Source: Sphingorhabdus sp. Alg239-R122 (GTDB lineage: Bacteria; Pseudomonadota; Alphaproteobacteria; Sphingomonadales; Sphingomonadaceae). Taken from it: a stretch of 64,000 nt of DNA. Within the stretch, counting starts at the first letter, position 1. The number at the start of each line of letters is the position of its first letter. Made by a program: the position numbers and the translations under genes. The notes under the pieces were generated by a model that saw nothing but the letters and a program-made list of their open reading frames with translations, searched no databases and was not told the DNA's origin. Shown piece by piece: positions 33,513 through 42,702 of this stretch. The DNA lies in the NCBI RefSeq assembly GCF_900537065.1, contig NZ_UNRC01000002.1, positions 160,342 through 224,341 of the forward strand, given 5' to 3'.

Positions 33513-34477
33513 CCCGGCGCGCGGTCATTGCTGGAACGGGCTCCGCATTGCCGCGCACATGCGTGACCAATGAAGAACTGACCCGGCGTGTCGACACCAC
33601 CGATGAATGGATTCAGGAGCGCACGGGCATAAAGATGCGCCATATTGCCGAGGATGATGAACTGACCTCGACACTGGCCATCGATGCGTCGCGCCACGCA
33701 CTGGAAGCGGCAGCTATGGATGCAGCTGATATCGACCTTATCATTCTTGCCACGGCGACACCGGACCAGACATTTCCTGCCACTGCGACAAAGGTTCAGG
33801 CGGCATTGGGCAATTATGGCTGCACCGCATTTGACGTGGCGGCAGTCTGTTCGGGTTTTCTCTATGCGATGCAGGTGGCCGACAGCATGATCCGTGCCGG
33901 CAGTGCAACAAATGCACTTGTGATTGGCGCGGAAACGTTCAGCCGTATTCTCGATTGGGATGACCGGACTACCTGTGTGCTTTTCGGCGATGGTGCGGGC
34001 GCTCTCGTGCTCAGCGCAAAAGATGATGCTGAGGCGGGCGAGGGTATATTGGCCTGCCAGATGCATGCTGATGGGCGGCATCATGACCTGCTTTATGTCG
34101 ATGGCGGCCCGTCAACCACACGCACTGTCGGCAAATTACGCATGAAGGGCCGTGAGGTTTTCCGCCACGCCGTGGTCAATTTGGCCGAAGTCATGCACGA
34201 AACGCTGGAACAGGCGGGTGTATCTGTTGCTGATATTGACTGGGTCATACCGCATCAGGCCAACGCCCGGATACTTGACGCCACGGCGCGCAAGCTTGGG
34301 CTGGACCCGGGAAAGGTTGTGGTGACCGTTGACAGGCATGCCAATACTTCTGCTGCTTCGGTGCCGCTCGCGCTTGATACGGCCATTCGTGACGGACGTA
34401 TACAGCGAGGCGATCTGCTTGTACTTGAGGCAATGGGCGGCGGATTTACATGGGGCGCATGTATAGCGCGCTATTGA
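33509..34477 (+). CDS. fabH: 3-oxoacyl-ACP synthase III
   Basis: Starts fatty-acid elongation by condensing acetyl-CoA with malonyl-ACP; 322 residues. The catalytic triad is visible: C114 in AAVCSGF, H249 in IPHQANARI and N279 in RHANTS. The N-terminal GTGSALP and the [11 protein letters not shown] segment are standard. The start overlaps the plsX stop (ATGA), so the two proteins are coupled. The end [13 protein letters not shown] is also typical. Confidence 0.97.
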   Translation: MTRRAVIAGTGSALPRTCVTNEELTRRVDTTDEWIQERTGIKMRHIAEDDELTSTLAIDASRHALEAAAMDAADIDLIILATATPDQTFPATATKVQAALGNYGCTAFDVAAVCSGFLYAMQVADSMIRAGSATNALVIGAETFSRILDWDDRTTCVLFGDGAGALVLSAKDDAEAGEGILACQMHADGRHHDLLYVDGGPSTTRTVGKLRMKGREVFRHAVVNLAEVMHETLEQAGVSVADIDWVIPHQANARILDATARKLGLDPGKVVVTVDRHANTSAASVPLALDTAIRDGRIQRGDLLVLEAMGGGFTWGACIARY

Positions 34478-34668
34478 ACCATTGAGCTATTATGGTTAAC
34501 TAGCAGTCTAAATATATGTTCCAAAACAGGACGAATCGCAAATTTTGTTTCGATAAAGTCGTGTTTATACAATGAATATGGCAGAAAACCTGTATTTATA
34601 AGGGTTGTATATTTTACATCGTGATAGATTTGCGTTAAGCAAACGGTTAATACTTCGGGAGGCATATA

Positions 34669-34968
34669 ATGAGATCAGTGGGCACGCTCACACGGGCCGA
34701 TTTGGCCGATACTGTAAACCAACAAGTTGGATTGTCACGCGCGGATTCCGCACAAATGGTCGAGTCCATTCTTGGTCATATGACAGACGCCATGGAAAAC
34801 GGCGAGAATGTCAAAATTTCGGGTTTTGGTACTTTTCTGCTGCGTGACAAGGGCGAGCGGATTGGACGTAATCCGAAAACGGGGGTCGAAGTGCCGATCA
34901 CGCCGCGGCGTGTGCTGACATTCCGCGCCAGCCAGATGATGAAAGACCGGATTATCGCTGGTAATTGA
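34669..34968 (+). CDS. ihfA: Integration host factor alpha subunit
   Basis: DNA-bending nucleoid protein, 99 residues, acting as a heterodimer with IhfB. HU/IHF hallmarks are [16 protein letters not shown] and the arm and flank region GRNPKTG...[19 protein letters not shown] ribosome site precedes the ATG. The 191 bases upstream are AT-rich and contain no other gene; they probably hold its promoter. It is followed by a merR-type gene, the usual alphaproteobacterial order. Confidence 0.95.
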   Translation: MRSVGTLTRADLADTVNQQVGLSRADSAQMVESILGHMTDAMENGENVKISGFGTFLLRDKGERIGRNPKTGVEVPITPRRVLTFRASQMMKDRIIAGN

Positions 34969-35031
34969 ATCACTTGGCCTGAAATTTCCCGTAAATTTGC
35001 ATCTACGGATTTTTCGCGCTAAAACAATTAC

Positions 35032-35406
35032 ATGACTGGTAAATCGAAAGATGCGCTGCGCACCATTGGTGAAGCTGTGCGCGAAATTGGCGTCAAGCCG
35101 CATATCCTGCGTTACTGGGAAGAGCAGTTTCCTATGCTCGAACCGCTCAAGCGTGCGGGGTCACGTCGATATTACCGACCGGAAGACATGGACCTGCTCA
35201 GGCAGATTAACGTGCTGCTCAATGAGCAGGGTTATACAGTCAAGGGTGCCGTCAAATACCTGCAATCAGGTGGCGGCAAGGGTGAGCCAACTGTGGCGGC
35301 ACCGGTACAGTCTGAATTTACACCTGCTATGCCGCAACTGGGCGATGACAAGATCCAGAAACTGCGTGATATCCGTGAAGAGCTTGCTACAGCGCTGGCA
35401 GCCTGA
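35032..35406 (+). CDS. MerR family transcriptional regulator
   Basis: 124 residues. The N-terminal winged helix contains IGEAVREIGVKPHILRYWEEQFP and the RRYYRPEDMDLL wing. A short C-terminal part follows without metal-binding cysteines, so it is the small MerR type that regularly follows ihfA in alphaproteobacteria. The target is unknown. It is convergent with the SixA-like gene, three bases away. Confidence 0.9.
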   Translation: MTGKSKDALRTIGEAVREIGVKPHILRYWEEQFPMLEPLKRAGSRRYYRPEDMDLLRQINVLLNEQGYTVKGAVKYLQSGGGKGEPTVAAPVQSEFTPAMPQLGDDKIQKLRDIREELATALAA

Positions 35407-35409
35407 GCG

Positions 35410-35961
35410 CTAGCGCCGGTCCATTTGCGGACCGAGTGAGGCATCCATATCACGCGGGCGGATGAGTTTGGTGAAAACTGCTTTGCCATTACCGACATCC
35501 GACCATTTCCCAATATCCAGCTCCAGCACGGCCAGCGCTGCCGTTGGAAATTTCTGTTCGACCACATCACGCAGTTCCTGCGTGCCATCATCGGGAACAA
35601 GGTCGAAGATCAAGTCTTCAAGTCCAGGGTTATGCCCCACCATCATGACATGCTGGGGATCACCTTCTACACTGCGCAGTACGTCCATCAATGTCGCTGA
35701 AGAAGCCAGGTAGATACGACGATCCCATTCGGGGTTGAGCGCGATATCAAGGTTTTTTTCCAACTGATCGATTGTCTGTGTGACGCGGGTGGCAGGTGAG
35801 GCCAGCACCAGATCGAACTCAAGCTCTTCGCGCCTTATCCATGCCGAAATTAGCTTTGCACCGGCTTCGCCGCGGGCATTGATCGGTCGATCAAAATCAC
35901 GGGTGCCGCGATCACCCCATTCGGACTTGGCATGGCGCAGAAGGGTTAGTGTTTTGGCGAT
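35410..35961 (-). CDS. SixA-like histidine phosphatase, apparently without a canonical start codon
   Basis: Phosphohistidine phosphatase of the histidine phosphatase superfamily. The reading frame contains the catalytic LLRHAKSEWGD motif and ends with the second conserved histidine in MVGHNPGLEDL. It needs the stretch 35809-35961, where no ATG, GTG or TTG exists. The frame opens just after the helicase stop at 35986, and the codons before the expected start are ATC-ATC-ATC-GCC. AAAGGA lies at 35969-35974 on this strand, seven bases before ATC 35961, giving 183 residues. The first usual start, GTG 35808, would remove the catalytic RHA motif. A rare ATC start, or a sequence error, are the explanations. 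Confidence 0.75.
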   Translation of the reverse strand: MAKTLTLLRHAKSEWGDRGTRDFDRPINARGEAGAKLISAWIRREELEFDLVLASPATRVTQTIDQLEKNLDIALNPEWDRRIYLASSATLMDVLRSVEGDPQHVMMVGHNPGLEDLIFDLVPDDGTQELRDVVEQKFPTAALAVLELDIGKWSDVGNGKAVFTKLIRPRDMDASLGPQMDRR

Positions 35962-35985
35962 GATGATGTCCTTTATGTCTGCGCT

Positions 35986-38814
35986 TTATATCGGAAGGGA
36001 ATCATCCAACGGCTTGGCATCCATTGAAAGCCCAGAACGCACCGATTGTAAAGCCTCCGCAAGCGTCACCCGGCGGATCGGCGTGCCTTCAGGAAACGCT
36101 GTGAGTAGCCGGGAGGGGAAAGCGGCGCTGAGCATCACAAACTGGCCGTTATCGTTGCGGCTGCGGATCAGGCGTCCGAATGCCTGTGCCAACCGTCCAC
36201 GGATAATCATATCGTCATAAGTGTTGGAGCTGGTTTTCAATGGCGCAGTGACTGTTTCATCTCCATCCACAAATTGTTGCTGAGAAGCAAAATAAAGCTT
36301 GCGTGCGCGGTGCAGGATATTGGGCTTGGGCCATGGTACACCCTCCATCACCACCAGCCGGAGCGAATGGCCAGGTACATCAACCCCATCACGCATCGCA
36401 TCGGTGCCGAGCAGACAGGCACGCGGGTCATCGCGGAAAATATCCACCAGCGTGCCGGTGTCAATCGGGTCGACATGCTGCGCATAGAGCGGCAGGCCAG
36501 CTTCCGCCAACCGGTCGGCAAGGCGGCCATGCACGCTACGCAGCCGCCGGATTGCGGTGAACAGGCCCAGAGCGCCGCCGCCCGCCGCTTCAAACAGCTG
36601 CGCATAGGCACCCGCCAGCCCAGCCATGTCGCCGCGCTTGATGTCAGTGACGATCAGCACCTCGGACTGGCTGTGATAGGCAAAGGGGCTTTCGACCGCA
36701 AAATGCGATGCCGCGCGGTCAAGATGCCGTGCGCCGCTGCGTATTTCTGCGCTGGCCCAGTTCTGTCCGTCACGCAGTGTAGCCGATGTGACCATGACAC
36801 CATGGCTGGGCTTCACAACTGTTTCGGCGACGGGCCGTGCCGGGTCGAGCCAGTGACGGCGCAGGCCGATATCATATTCACGGCCTTCAAAGCGTTCGAC
36901 GGCCATCCAGTCGACAAAATCCGGATCGGCTGGTCCACCGATCCGGCTGAGCAGTGACAGCCACGCCGCCAGCATATCTATCCGCCAACCCAGTGAAAAC
37001 AGCGCGCCGTCCATCCGCGCCCGTGCTGCCGCATCCATCCAGTCAGGGCCTTCTTCAATCAGCGCTTCCAGCCTTTTGCCCAGCACGATGAGCGGTTTTA
37101 TGAGCGCGTCCATCGCCTGTGCCGCTTTGGCCGCATGTTCGACAATTGGCCCATCCAGATCGGTGAGTTCGGTTTCCAGGCCATAGCCTGCATCCGCGCC
37201 GCCGCTCTCATCGCGTGCATAGACGAGCGTACGGATCGCACCCAAAAGCTGTTCAACCTGTCCCCATGGCGCGCCTTCCTGAAGCCTGCCCAGCCAGCCT
37301 TCGCCTGGCAATGTTTCGGCGGCTTTGCGTGCGGCTTCTATCGCTTTGCCGCCTTCCTCGTCATAGCTGCCAACGTCGGCAAGCCGTGCAGCGAGCCCGC
37401 GCCTGCGCCCTTTCGATTTGCCTTCCGGTCCCATAATCCAACGGCGCACCTCAATGGTTTCCTGCCCGGTAAGCGCGGCAGAGAACATCGAATCCGCCGC
37501 ATCGAACAGGTGATGGCCTTCATCAAAAACGATCCGTGTAGGGCGGCCGTTCTGTTCACGGCCTCTGGCTGCATTGACCATCACCAGTGCATGATTGGCG
37601 ATCACGATATCGGCATCCAGGCTGGCGCGGGCGGCGTGCTCAATAAAACATTTGCGGTAATGCGGACAGCCGGCGTAAACGCATTCACCGCGCCGGTCGG
37701 TCAGCGCCGCAACACCGCGTTGGCGAAATAATGTGGTGAGCCATCCGGGCAGATCGCCGCCAATCATGTCGCCATCGCGGCTATAGGCAGCCCAGCGCGC
37801 CACCAGATGGGCAAGTATGGCTGGTCGCCCGGCAAAGCCGCCCTGCAGGGCATCTTCCAGATTGAGCAGGCAAAGATAGTTTTCGCGGCCCTTGCGCACG
37901 ACAACACGCTTTTTGAAAGTATCAGGATTTGGGTAAATCCGTTCCGTTTCTTGAGAAAGCTGGCGCTGCAACGCCTTGGTATAGGTTGACACCCATACCG
38001 CTCCGCCCGCTGAATGCGCCCAGAGCGAAGCAGGAGCAAGATAGCCGAGCGTTTTGCCAATGCCTGTGCCTGCTTCAGCGAGCAGCATGTGGGGAGATTT
38101 ATCAGATGCGCGCGGCGCAAACACCTGCATTGCTGCCTCAGCATAGTCGCGCTGGCCTTGCCGCCGTTCTGCACCTTCGCCGGTCAGATGGTCCAGGTGT
38201 GCGGTGACATCGGTGTTGTCCAATTCGATACTGCGCGGGGCCGTGCGGGGCGGAACTTCTTCCCATTCAGGCAGGCGGGAGAACAGCCAGCGCTCGGGCC
38301 TTTCCGGTTTTTTCAGATGCTGCGCAACGGTTCCCGCCCATGGCCAGCGCAGCCGGGACAATGCCTGAGCGCTGTCCCACGCGCCCTCCCGCTCCGGCCA
38401 TGCGGGGTCAGCGAGCGTGGCGAGAAGCTTGTGCGCCGCCGCCTGATAGATAAGCGGAATATCATGTTCTTCAATTTCGTCTGCTGCGCCAAAATCAATG
38501 CCCAAGACCTTTACCAGTCCCGCTGCAGTCGGCACCATAAACCGTGCCGGGTGCACAAATGCGAACAGCTCCAGCAGATCAAGCCCCGACAGCTCCCCAT
38601 AACCCAGGCGCTGTCCCAGCAGCGGGGCATTCATGACTATCAATGGCGTTTCGGCCGCCCGGCCAATGGCTTCCCCCTTGGATATTGCCTTCACGCGTCC
38701 ATCGCCGTCCGTCAGCCAGATACCACTATGGCTTGCATGCAACGCAGGAAAGTTTAGGGAAGGAGGTGTGGTGATGAGTGGGTCCTTGAGTCTTTTTGGT
38801 TCGCTCTCGCTCAC
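35986..38814 (-). CDS. DinG/XPD-type ATP-dependent DNA helicase
   Basis: Superfamily 2 helicase, 942 residues. Residues 1-~200 are an N-terminal region of unclear role found in alphaproteobacterial members. The Walker A motif is AEAGTGIGKT at 246-255. The iron-sulfur cluster cysteines are C315, C378, C383 and C389, and the Walker B motif DEGHH is at 431-435. The C-terminal helicase half contains MVTSATL, LLGTDAMRDGVDVPG and the QAFGRLIRSRND motif VI region. It would unwind DNA 5' to 3' in repair of unusual structures. It diverges from the lysyl-tRNA synthetase gene with an 82-base gap. The SixA-like gene follows on the same strand. Confidence 0.92.
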   Translation of the reverse strand: MSESEPKRLKDPLITTPPSLNFPALHASHSGIWLTDGDGRVKAISKGEAIGRAAETPLIVMNAPLLGQRLGYGELSGLDLLELFAFVHPARFMVPTAAGLVKVLGIDFGAADEIEEHDIPLIYQAAAHKLLATLADPAWPEREGAWDSAQALSRLRWPWAGTVAQHLKKPERPERWLFSRLPEWEEVPPRTAPRSIELDNTDVTAHLDHLTGEGAERRQGQRDYAEAAMQVFAPRASDKSPHMLLAEAGTGIGKTLGYLAPASLWAHSAGGAVWVSTYTKALQRQLSQETERIYPNPDTFKKRVVVRKGRENYLCLLNLEDALQGGFAGRPAILAHLVARWAAYSRDGDMIGGDLPGWLTTLFRQRGVAALTDRRGECVYAGCPHYRKCFIEHAARASLDADIVIANHALVMVNAARGREQNGRPTRIVFDEGHHLFDAADSMFSAALTGQETIEVRRWIMGPEGKSKGRRRGLAARLADVGSYDEEGGKAIEAARKAAETLPGEGWLGRLQEGAPWGQVEQLLGAIRTLVYARDESGGADAGYGLETELTDLDGPIVEHAAKAAQAMDALIKPLIVLGKRLEALIEEGPDWMDAAARARMDGALFSLGWRIDMLAAWLSLLSRIGGPADPDFVDWMAVERFEGREYDIGLRRHWLDPARPVAETVVKPSHGVMVTSATLRDGQNWASAEIRSGARHLDRAASHFAVESPFAYHSQSEVLIVTDIKRGDMAGLAGAYAQLFEAAGGGALGLFTAIRRLRSVHGRLADRLAEAGLPLYAQHVDPIDTGTLVDIFRDDPRACLLGTDAMRDGVDVPGHSLRLVVMEGVPWPKPNILHRARKLYFASQQQFVDGDETVTAPLKTSSNTYDDMIIRGRLAQAFGRLIRSRNDNGQFVMLSAAFPSRLLTAFPEGTPIRRVTLAEALQSVRSGLSMDAKPLDDSLPI

Positions 38815-38896
38815 GTTGCGGTACCGGCCCGCTCCCGACTTATCGCCGTGAGGCGATTAAAAGATAACACACAAGAACGAAAAGGAAACAGGCAAA

Positions 38897-40489
38897 GTGA
38901 CCGATTACAGGGAAGCCGCCGAAAATTCGAAAGCATGGCCGTTTGAGGAAGCTCGCAAGCTTGCCAAACGCTATCGCGGTGAACGCGGCAAACCTGTGCC
39001 CAAACCGGATGGAGATGGCGGCATCGCACCAATGCTGTTTGAAACCGGTTATGGCCCCTCGGGCCTCCCGCATATCGGGACGTTCAATGAAGTGCTGCGC
39101 ACCACCATGGTGCGCCGTGCCTATGAAACGCTGACCGGCAATCCCACGCGGCTGATTGCCTTTTCGGATGATATGGACGGTTTCCGCAAAGTGCCGGGCA
39201 ATGTCCCCAATCAGGATATGCTCGCTGAGCATCTGCACAAGCCGCTTACACAGGTGCCCGATCCGTATGAGAAATATGAAAGTTTCGCGCATCACAATAA
39301 TGCGATGCTGCGCAATTTTCTTGATCGTTATGGTTTTGACTATGAGTTCATGTCCTCGACCGAGCAGTATCAAGGCGGCGCATTTGACAAGACGCTGAAA
39401 CTGGTACTGGCGCGTTATGGCCAGATTATGGACATCATGCTGCCGACACTGGGTAAAGAGCGGCAGGCGACTTATTCGCCGGTCATGCCGGTCAGCCCGA
39501 AAACGGGTCATGTCCTGCAGGTACCGGTTGAAGTCGTTGACGCTGATTCAGGTTTAGTGCGCTTTGAAGATGATGGCGACACGGTCGAACAAAGTGTGCT
39601 GTCGGGCGGCGCAAAGCTGCAGTGGAAAGTCGACTGGGCGATGCGCTGGGTTGCGCTGGGCGTGGATTATGAAATGTATGGCAAGGACCTGACCGACAGC
39701 GGCGTTCAGTCTGGCAAGATTGCCAAGGTGCTCGGCGCGCGCAAGCCCGAAGGTCTGATTTATGAAATGTTCCTCGATGAAAAAGGTGAGAAGATTTCCA
39801 AATCCAAAGGCAATGGCCTTAGCCTCGATGAGTGGCTGGAATATGGATCGCAGAACAGCCTGGCATTTTATATCTACCGCGAACCCAAATCAGCAAAGCA
39901 GCTGCACATGGGTGTGATCCCGCGTGCCGTGGATGAGTATTTTCAGTTCCGTACCAATTGGCACGAACAGGAAATCGACAAAAAACTCGGTAATCCGGTA
40001 CACCACGTGCATGGCGGCAATGTACCCGCAAACACCATTCCGGTTACATATGGACTTTTATTAAACCTTGTTGGTGTTATGGGTGAAGCCAATAAAGAGC
40101 AGGTTTGGAGCTATTTGCGTCAGTATGCACCCGATGCCACGGCGGATAAATATCCTGACCTGGATGAGTTGATTGACAATGCCATGGCGTATCACCGCGA
40201 TTTTATCGCGCCCACGCTAAATCGCCGCAAGCCGGAAGGTATCGAAGTGGCGGCACTACAACGACTGGACAGTGAATTGGCGGGTTTGTCCACTGAAGCG
40301 GTAGCTGAAGATATCCAGACCATTGTCTATACGATTGGTAAAGAGGGCGGATTCGACAATCTGCGCGATTGGTTCACGGCGCTTTATGAAACACTTCTGG
40401 GCAGCTCGCAGGGGCCACGCATGGGCAGTTTTATCTCGCTCTATGGTGTCAGTAATACGCGCAAGCTTATTGCCGAGGCCTTGGGTTAG
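38897..40489 (+). CDS. lysK: Lysyl-tRNA synthetase, class I
   Basis: Charges tRNA-Lys; 530 residues. It is the class I enzyme common in archaea and alphaproteobacteria, not the class II enzyme of most bacteria. The HIGH motif reads HIGT at 59-62, and the KMSKS motif reads KISKSKG near residue 298. The start is GTG 38897 with AAAGGA about ten bases upstream. The C-terminal helical anticodon-binding domain is present, and the length is normal. It converges with the YeeE-type gene, with only five bases between the stops. Confidence 0.95.
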   Translation: MTDYREAAENSKAWPFEEARKLAKRYRGERGKPVPKPDGDGGIAPMLFETGYGPSGLPHIGTFNEVLRTTMVRRAYETLTGNPTRLIAFSDDMDGFRKVPGNVPNQDMLAEHLHKPLTQVPDPYEKYESFAHHNNAMLRNFLDRYGFDYEFMSSTEQYQGGAFDKTLKLVLARYGQIMDIMLPTLGKERQATYSPVMPVSPKTGHVLQVPVEVVDADSGLVRFEDDGDTVEQSVLSGGAKLQWKVDWAMRWVALGVDYEMYGKDLTDSGVQSGKIAKVLGARKPEGLIYEMFLDEKGEKISKSKGNGLSLDEWLEYGSQNSLAFYIYREPKSAKQLHMGVIPRAVDEYFQFRTNWHEQEIDKKLGNPVHHVHGGNVPANTIPVTYGLLLNLVGVMGEANKEQVWSYLRQYAPDATADKYPDLDELIDNAMAYHRDFIAPTLNRRKPEGIEVAALQRLDSELAGLSTEAVAEDIQTIVYTIGKEGGFDNLRDWFTALYETLLGSSQGPRMGSFISLYGVSNTRKLIAEALG

Positions 40490-40494
40490 CTCTG

Positions 40495-41415
40495 TCAGGC
40501 GTGACTGCCCCGCCGCCGCATCGTCCACATGATCGCGGCTATGGTTGCGATCATGACCAGATAGGCAGCCACGCCATATATCGCGAGGCCGGGAATTGTC
40601 CAGAGCAGCAGCAGATCATTGCCGCCCGGTACCGCCAGCGCGCCGACACCCATCAGGAAACCGCCGATGAAGTTCATCGATGCCAGCCGCATATTGCTGA
40701 AATGCGGGCGAAAACGATCGCGCAGGGCGGAACTGACTATCGCGCCGCCGAACAGTGCAAATATACTGAGCTCGAGCGCCATGCCTGACGACAACCCTGC
40801 GCCGTTGACCAGATTGTCCATCACCTGAGTATAGCCCCAATTATCACTGGAACCGAAAATCAATGCGGCGCTGATCCCGACTGTACACAGCGCCATCATT
40901 GCGCGGTTTCGGTCTTTTACCATCCTGTATAGGCTGATCGCGGCCAGCACGGCGAATACCAGATAGGCCGCAATACGGCCGCTGTCTTGCAATATCGGCG
41001 CATTGGCTTGTGTTACCGTAACGTTGTCCATAAACGCCATGCCATGTCCGATCCACATCGCGAGTGCCAGTCCGGCAAAAGTCAGCAAATAGGCGAAATC
41101 CCCCGTGCCAATTTTGCTGACTGTTCCCACAAAACAGGCGCGGTTCAGGAAAGCACCAATACCCATCAAAATCGCCGCAACCACCATCTGCCACCCCATC
41201 ACCAGATCAACTGGCAGGTTTGCAGTACCATCCGTGGTCTGCACAAGCGCAAATAGCGTTAGGCCTGCCCATCCGGGAACCACCAGCAATCCGAACATCC
41301 AGTCCCATTTGCCTGCGATCACCAGCCGGCCGGTGGCGGCAACGGTGCATGTCGCGGCGCGGGCAAGCGCAAAGCCGAGTATGAAAGCGAGTGGGATAAT
41401 GGCGAATGATGTCAT
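40495..41415 (-). CDS. YeeE/YedE (TsuA-like) membrane transporter
   Basis: 306 residues, about nine hydrophobic helices. Conserved family segments with cysteines are visible: LARAATCTVAA near residue 20 and LNRACFVGTVSKIGTGDFAYL near 90. GALAVPGGNDLLLLW near 265 completes the pattern. The family includes thiosulfate importers, where such cysteines handle the sulfur substrate; a sulfur-compound substrate is inferred. Its start overlaps the tetR stop as ATGA, so it is co-translated with the regulator. Confidence 0.88.
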   Translation of the reverse strand: MTSFAIIPLAFILGFALARAATCTVAATGRLVIAGKWDWMFGLLVVPGWAGLTLFALVQTTDGTANLPVDLVMGWQMVVAAILMGIGAFLNRACFVGTVSKIGTGDFAYLLTFAGLALAMWIGHGMAFMDNVTVTQANAPILQDSGRIAAYLVFAVLAAISLYRMVKDRNRAMMALCTVGISAALIFGSSDNWGYTQVMDNLVNGAGLSSGMALELSIFALFGGAIVSSALRDRFRPHFSNMRLASMNFIGGFLMGVGALAVPGGNDLLLLWTIPGLAIYGVAAYLVMIATIAAIMWTMRRRGSHA

Positions 41416-41978
41416 CCGCGTTCACGTGCTGCAGTGAGTAATTCCTCTGCAATCCGGTCAAGATGTTTTGCATCGCCAGTGGCCACAGACATGATCATTG
41501 CGCCCTGCAACGCGGAAATAATATGCGCAGGTGAAATTGCGTTTGCTTTGCCATGCCCCAATGCCCGGTCCGTCCAATTCAGCAATCGCTGAAAGAAAAG
41601 CGAAACAGCAGTCTGTACCTGCTTTGGCAATTCACTGCTTACTGCGCCCATGACAGCGCACAGGCAGCTACTGCCTGAATCCTGATAAGCATTTTGATAG
41701 GCTATCGTGAGCCGTTCCAACCTTTGCAGAGGGTTTTCATCGTGCGTGTCCGGGGCGCCAAGGCCCGCCAGAAAATTGTTCGTGTAGCGCTCCACAACGG
41801 CTTGCCCCAAATCTTCCTTGTGCGCAAAATGGTAATGTACGGAGGCACTTTTTATGCCCAGCAAGGCCGCAATATCGCGGTAGCTCAGCGCAGCATATCC
41901 GCCCTGACGATAGCCGTTTTCGGCCATATCAAGTATCTGCTCTCGCATCGGTTTACGGGAAACGGTTTTATTCATCAT
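41412..41978 (-). CDS. TetR family transcriptional repressor
   Basis: 188 residues. The N-terminal helix-turn-helix is typical: YRDIAALLGIKSASVHYHFAHKEDL at residues ~33-58. The ligand domain follows with two close cysteines (SSCLCAVMG), which might sense an electrophile or sulfur compound. It is translationally coupled to the YeeE transporter gene and divergent from the GST gene. Two palindromes with the same CTATC/GATAG core lie in the 90-base gap, which fits control of both directions. Confidence 0.9.
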   Translation of the reverse strand: MMNKTVSRKPMREQILDMAENGYRQGGYAALSYRDIAALLGIKSASVHYHFAHKEDLGQAVVERYTNNFLAGLGAPDTHDENPLQRLERLTIAYQNAYQDSGSSCLCAVMGAVSSELPKQVQTAVSLFFQRLLNWTDRALGHGKANAISPAHIISALQGAMIMSVATGDAKHLDRIAEELLTAARERG

Positions 41979-41983
41979 GTTTG

Positions 41984-41999
41984 CCTATCACAAGATAGG
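41984..41999. promoter_or_regulatory. Operator palindrome 1 (CCTATC-ACAA-GATAGG)
   Basis: A perfect 6-base inverted repeat six bases upstream of the tetR ATG. It shares the CTATC/GATAG core with the second palindrome, so both are probably bound by the adjacent TetR protein. Confidence 0.7.
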
Positions 42000-42001
42000 T
42001 G

Positions 42002-42030
42002 TTGACGGCCAGTCTGTATTGCAATATCTA
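42002..42030 (+). promoter_or_regulatory. Probable promoter of the GST-cupin transcript
   Basis: TTGACG at 42002-42007 and TATCTA at 42025-42030 are 17 bases apart, a good sigma-70-type spacing. The -10 box overlaps operator palindrome 2, consistent with repression by TetR. The -10 match is only partial. Confidence 0.5.
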
Positions 42031-42045
42031 TCTATCAGTAGATAG
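42028..42045. promoter_or_regulatory. Operator palindrome 2 (CTATCTA-TCAG-TAGATAG)
   Basis: A perfect 7-base inverted repeat of 18 bases in total, 23 bases before the GST start and overlapping the predicted -10 box. It shares the CTATC/GATAG core with palindrome 1. Confidence 0.7.
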
Positions 42046-42068
42046 GTAAATTATGAAAGGCTGTCCCT

Positions 42069-42689
42069 ATGAAGATATATGATTTTGAAGGTTTCCCGAA
42101 TCCTGCCCGTGTTCGTATTGCCCTAAAAGAAAAGGGGTTGTTTGATGATGTGGAATTTGTGTCCATAAACGTACCGGGTGGCGAGCATAAGAAACCGGAA
42201 TTTCTTGCCAAAAACCCGTCCGCTGCTGTGCCGGTACTGGAACTGTACGATGGCACATGCATTTCGGAATGCAGCGCGATTACCGAATATTTGGACCATC
42301 TGGATGGGGCGCCTGTCCTGACGGGAACGTCACCTGAAAAACGCGGCCGAATTGCGATGATGCAGCGCCGTGCGGAGGCGGGTCTTCTAGATGCTGTGGG
42401 TGCATATTTTCACCATGCGACGGATGGTCTGGGTCCCGATATTGAAGGGTATCAAAATGCCGAATGGGGCAATCAGCAAAAGAAGCGGGCTGTGGCCACA
42501 ATGGGATATCTGGATGATGTGCTGGCGGGTCAGGATTATCTGGCTGGGGATGAATTTTCTGTTGCTGATATCACTGCTTTTGCCGGATTGTCCTTTGCCG
42601 ATTTTGTGGGCATTGAAACCCCGCAGGCACATAAAAACCTTGCATCCTGGCGCTTCAGAATGGAAGCAAGGCCGAGTATTGGCGGCTAA
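42069..42689 (+). CDS. Glutathione S-transferase family protein
   Basis: 206 residues. The N-terminal thioredoxin-like domain contains FPNPARVRIALKEKG, the cis-proline AVPVLEL and the glutathione-contact ISECSAITEYLD. The C-terminal helical domain has the YLAGDEFSVADITAF N-capping segment. It probably conjugates or reduces a substrate with glutathione in the cytoplasm. It is divergent from TetR-YeeE and is followed after 13 bases by the cupin gene, likely in one TetR-controlled transcript. Confidence 0.92.
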   Translation: MKIYDFEGFPNPARVRIALKEKGLFDDVEFVSINVPGGEHKKPEFLAKNPSAAVPVLELYDGTCISECSAITEYLDHLDGAPVLTGTSPEKRGRIAMMQRRAEAGLLDAVGAYFHHATDGLGPDIEGYQNAEWGNQQKKRAVATMGYLDDVLAGQDYLAGDEFSVADITAFAGLSFADFVGIETPQAHKNLASWRFRMEARPSIGG

Positions 42690-42702
42690 GGACTATTTCA
42701 GT

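Noticed and set aside
34478-34668. tRNA or small RNA gene between fabH and ihfA
   Set aside because: The region is AT-rich without a cloverleaf or clear terminator; it is best read as the ihfA promoter region.
42391-42702. Upstream extension of the cupin protein
   Set aside because: It overlaps the real GST gene in another frame. ATG 42703 has a ribosome site and the extension has no cupin sequence.
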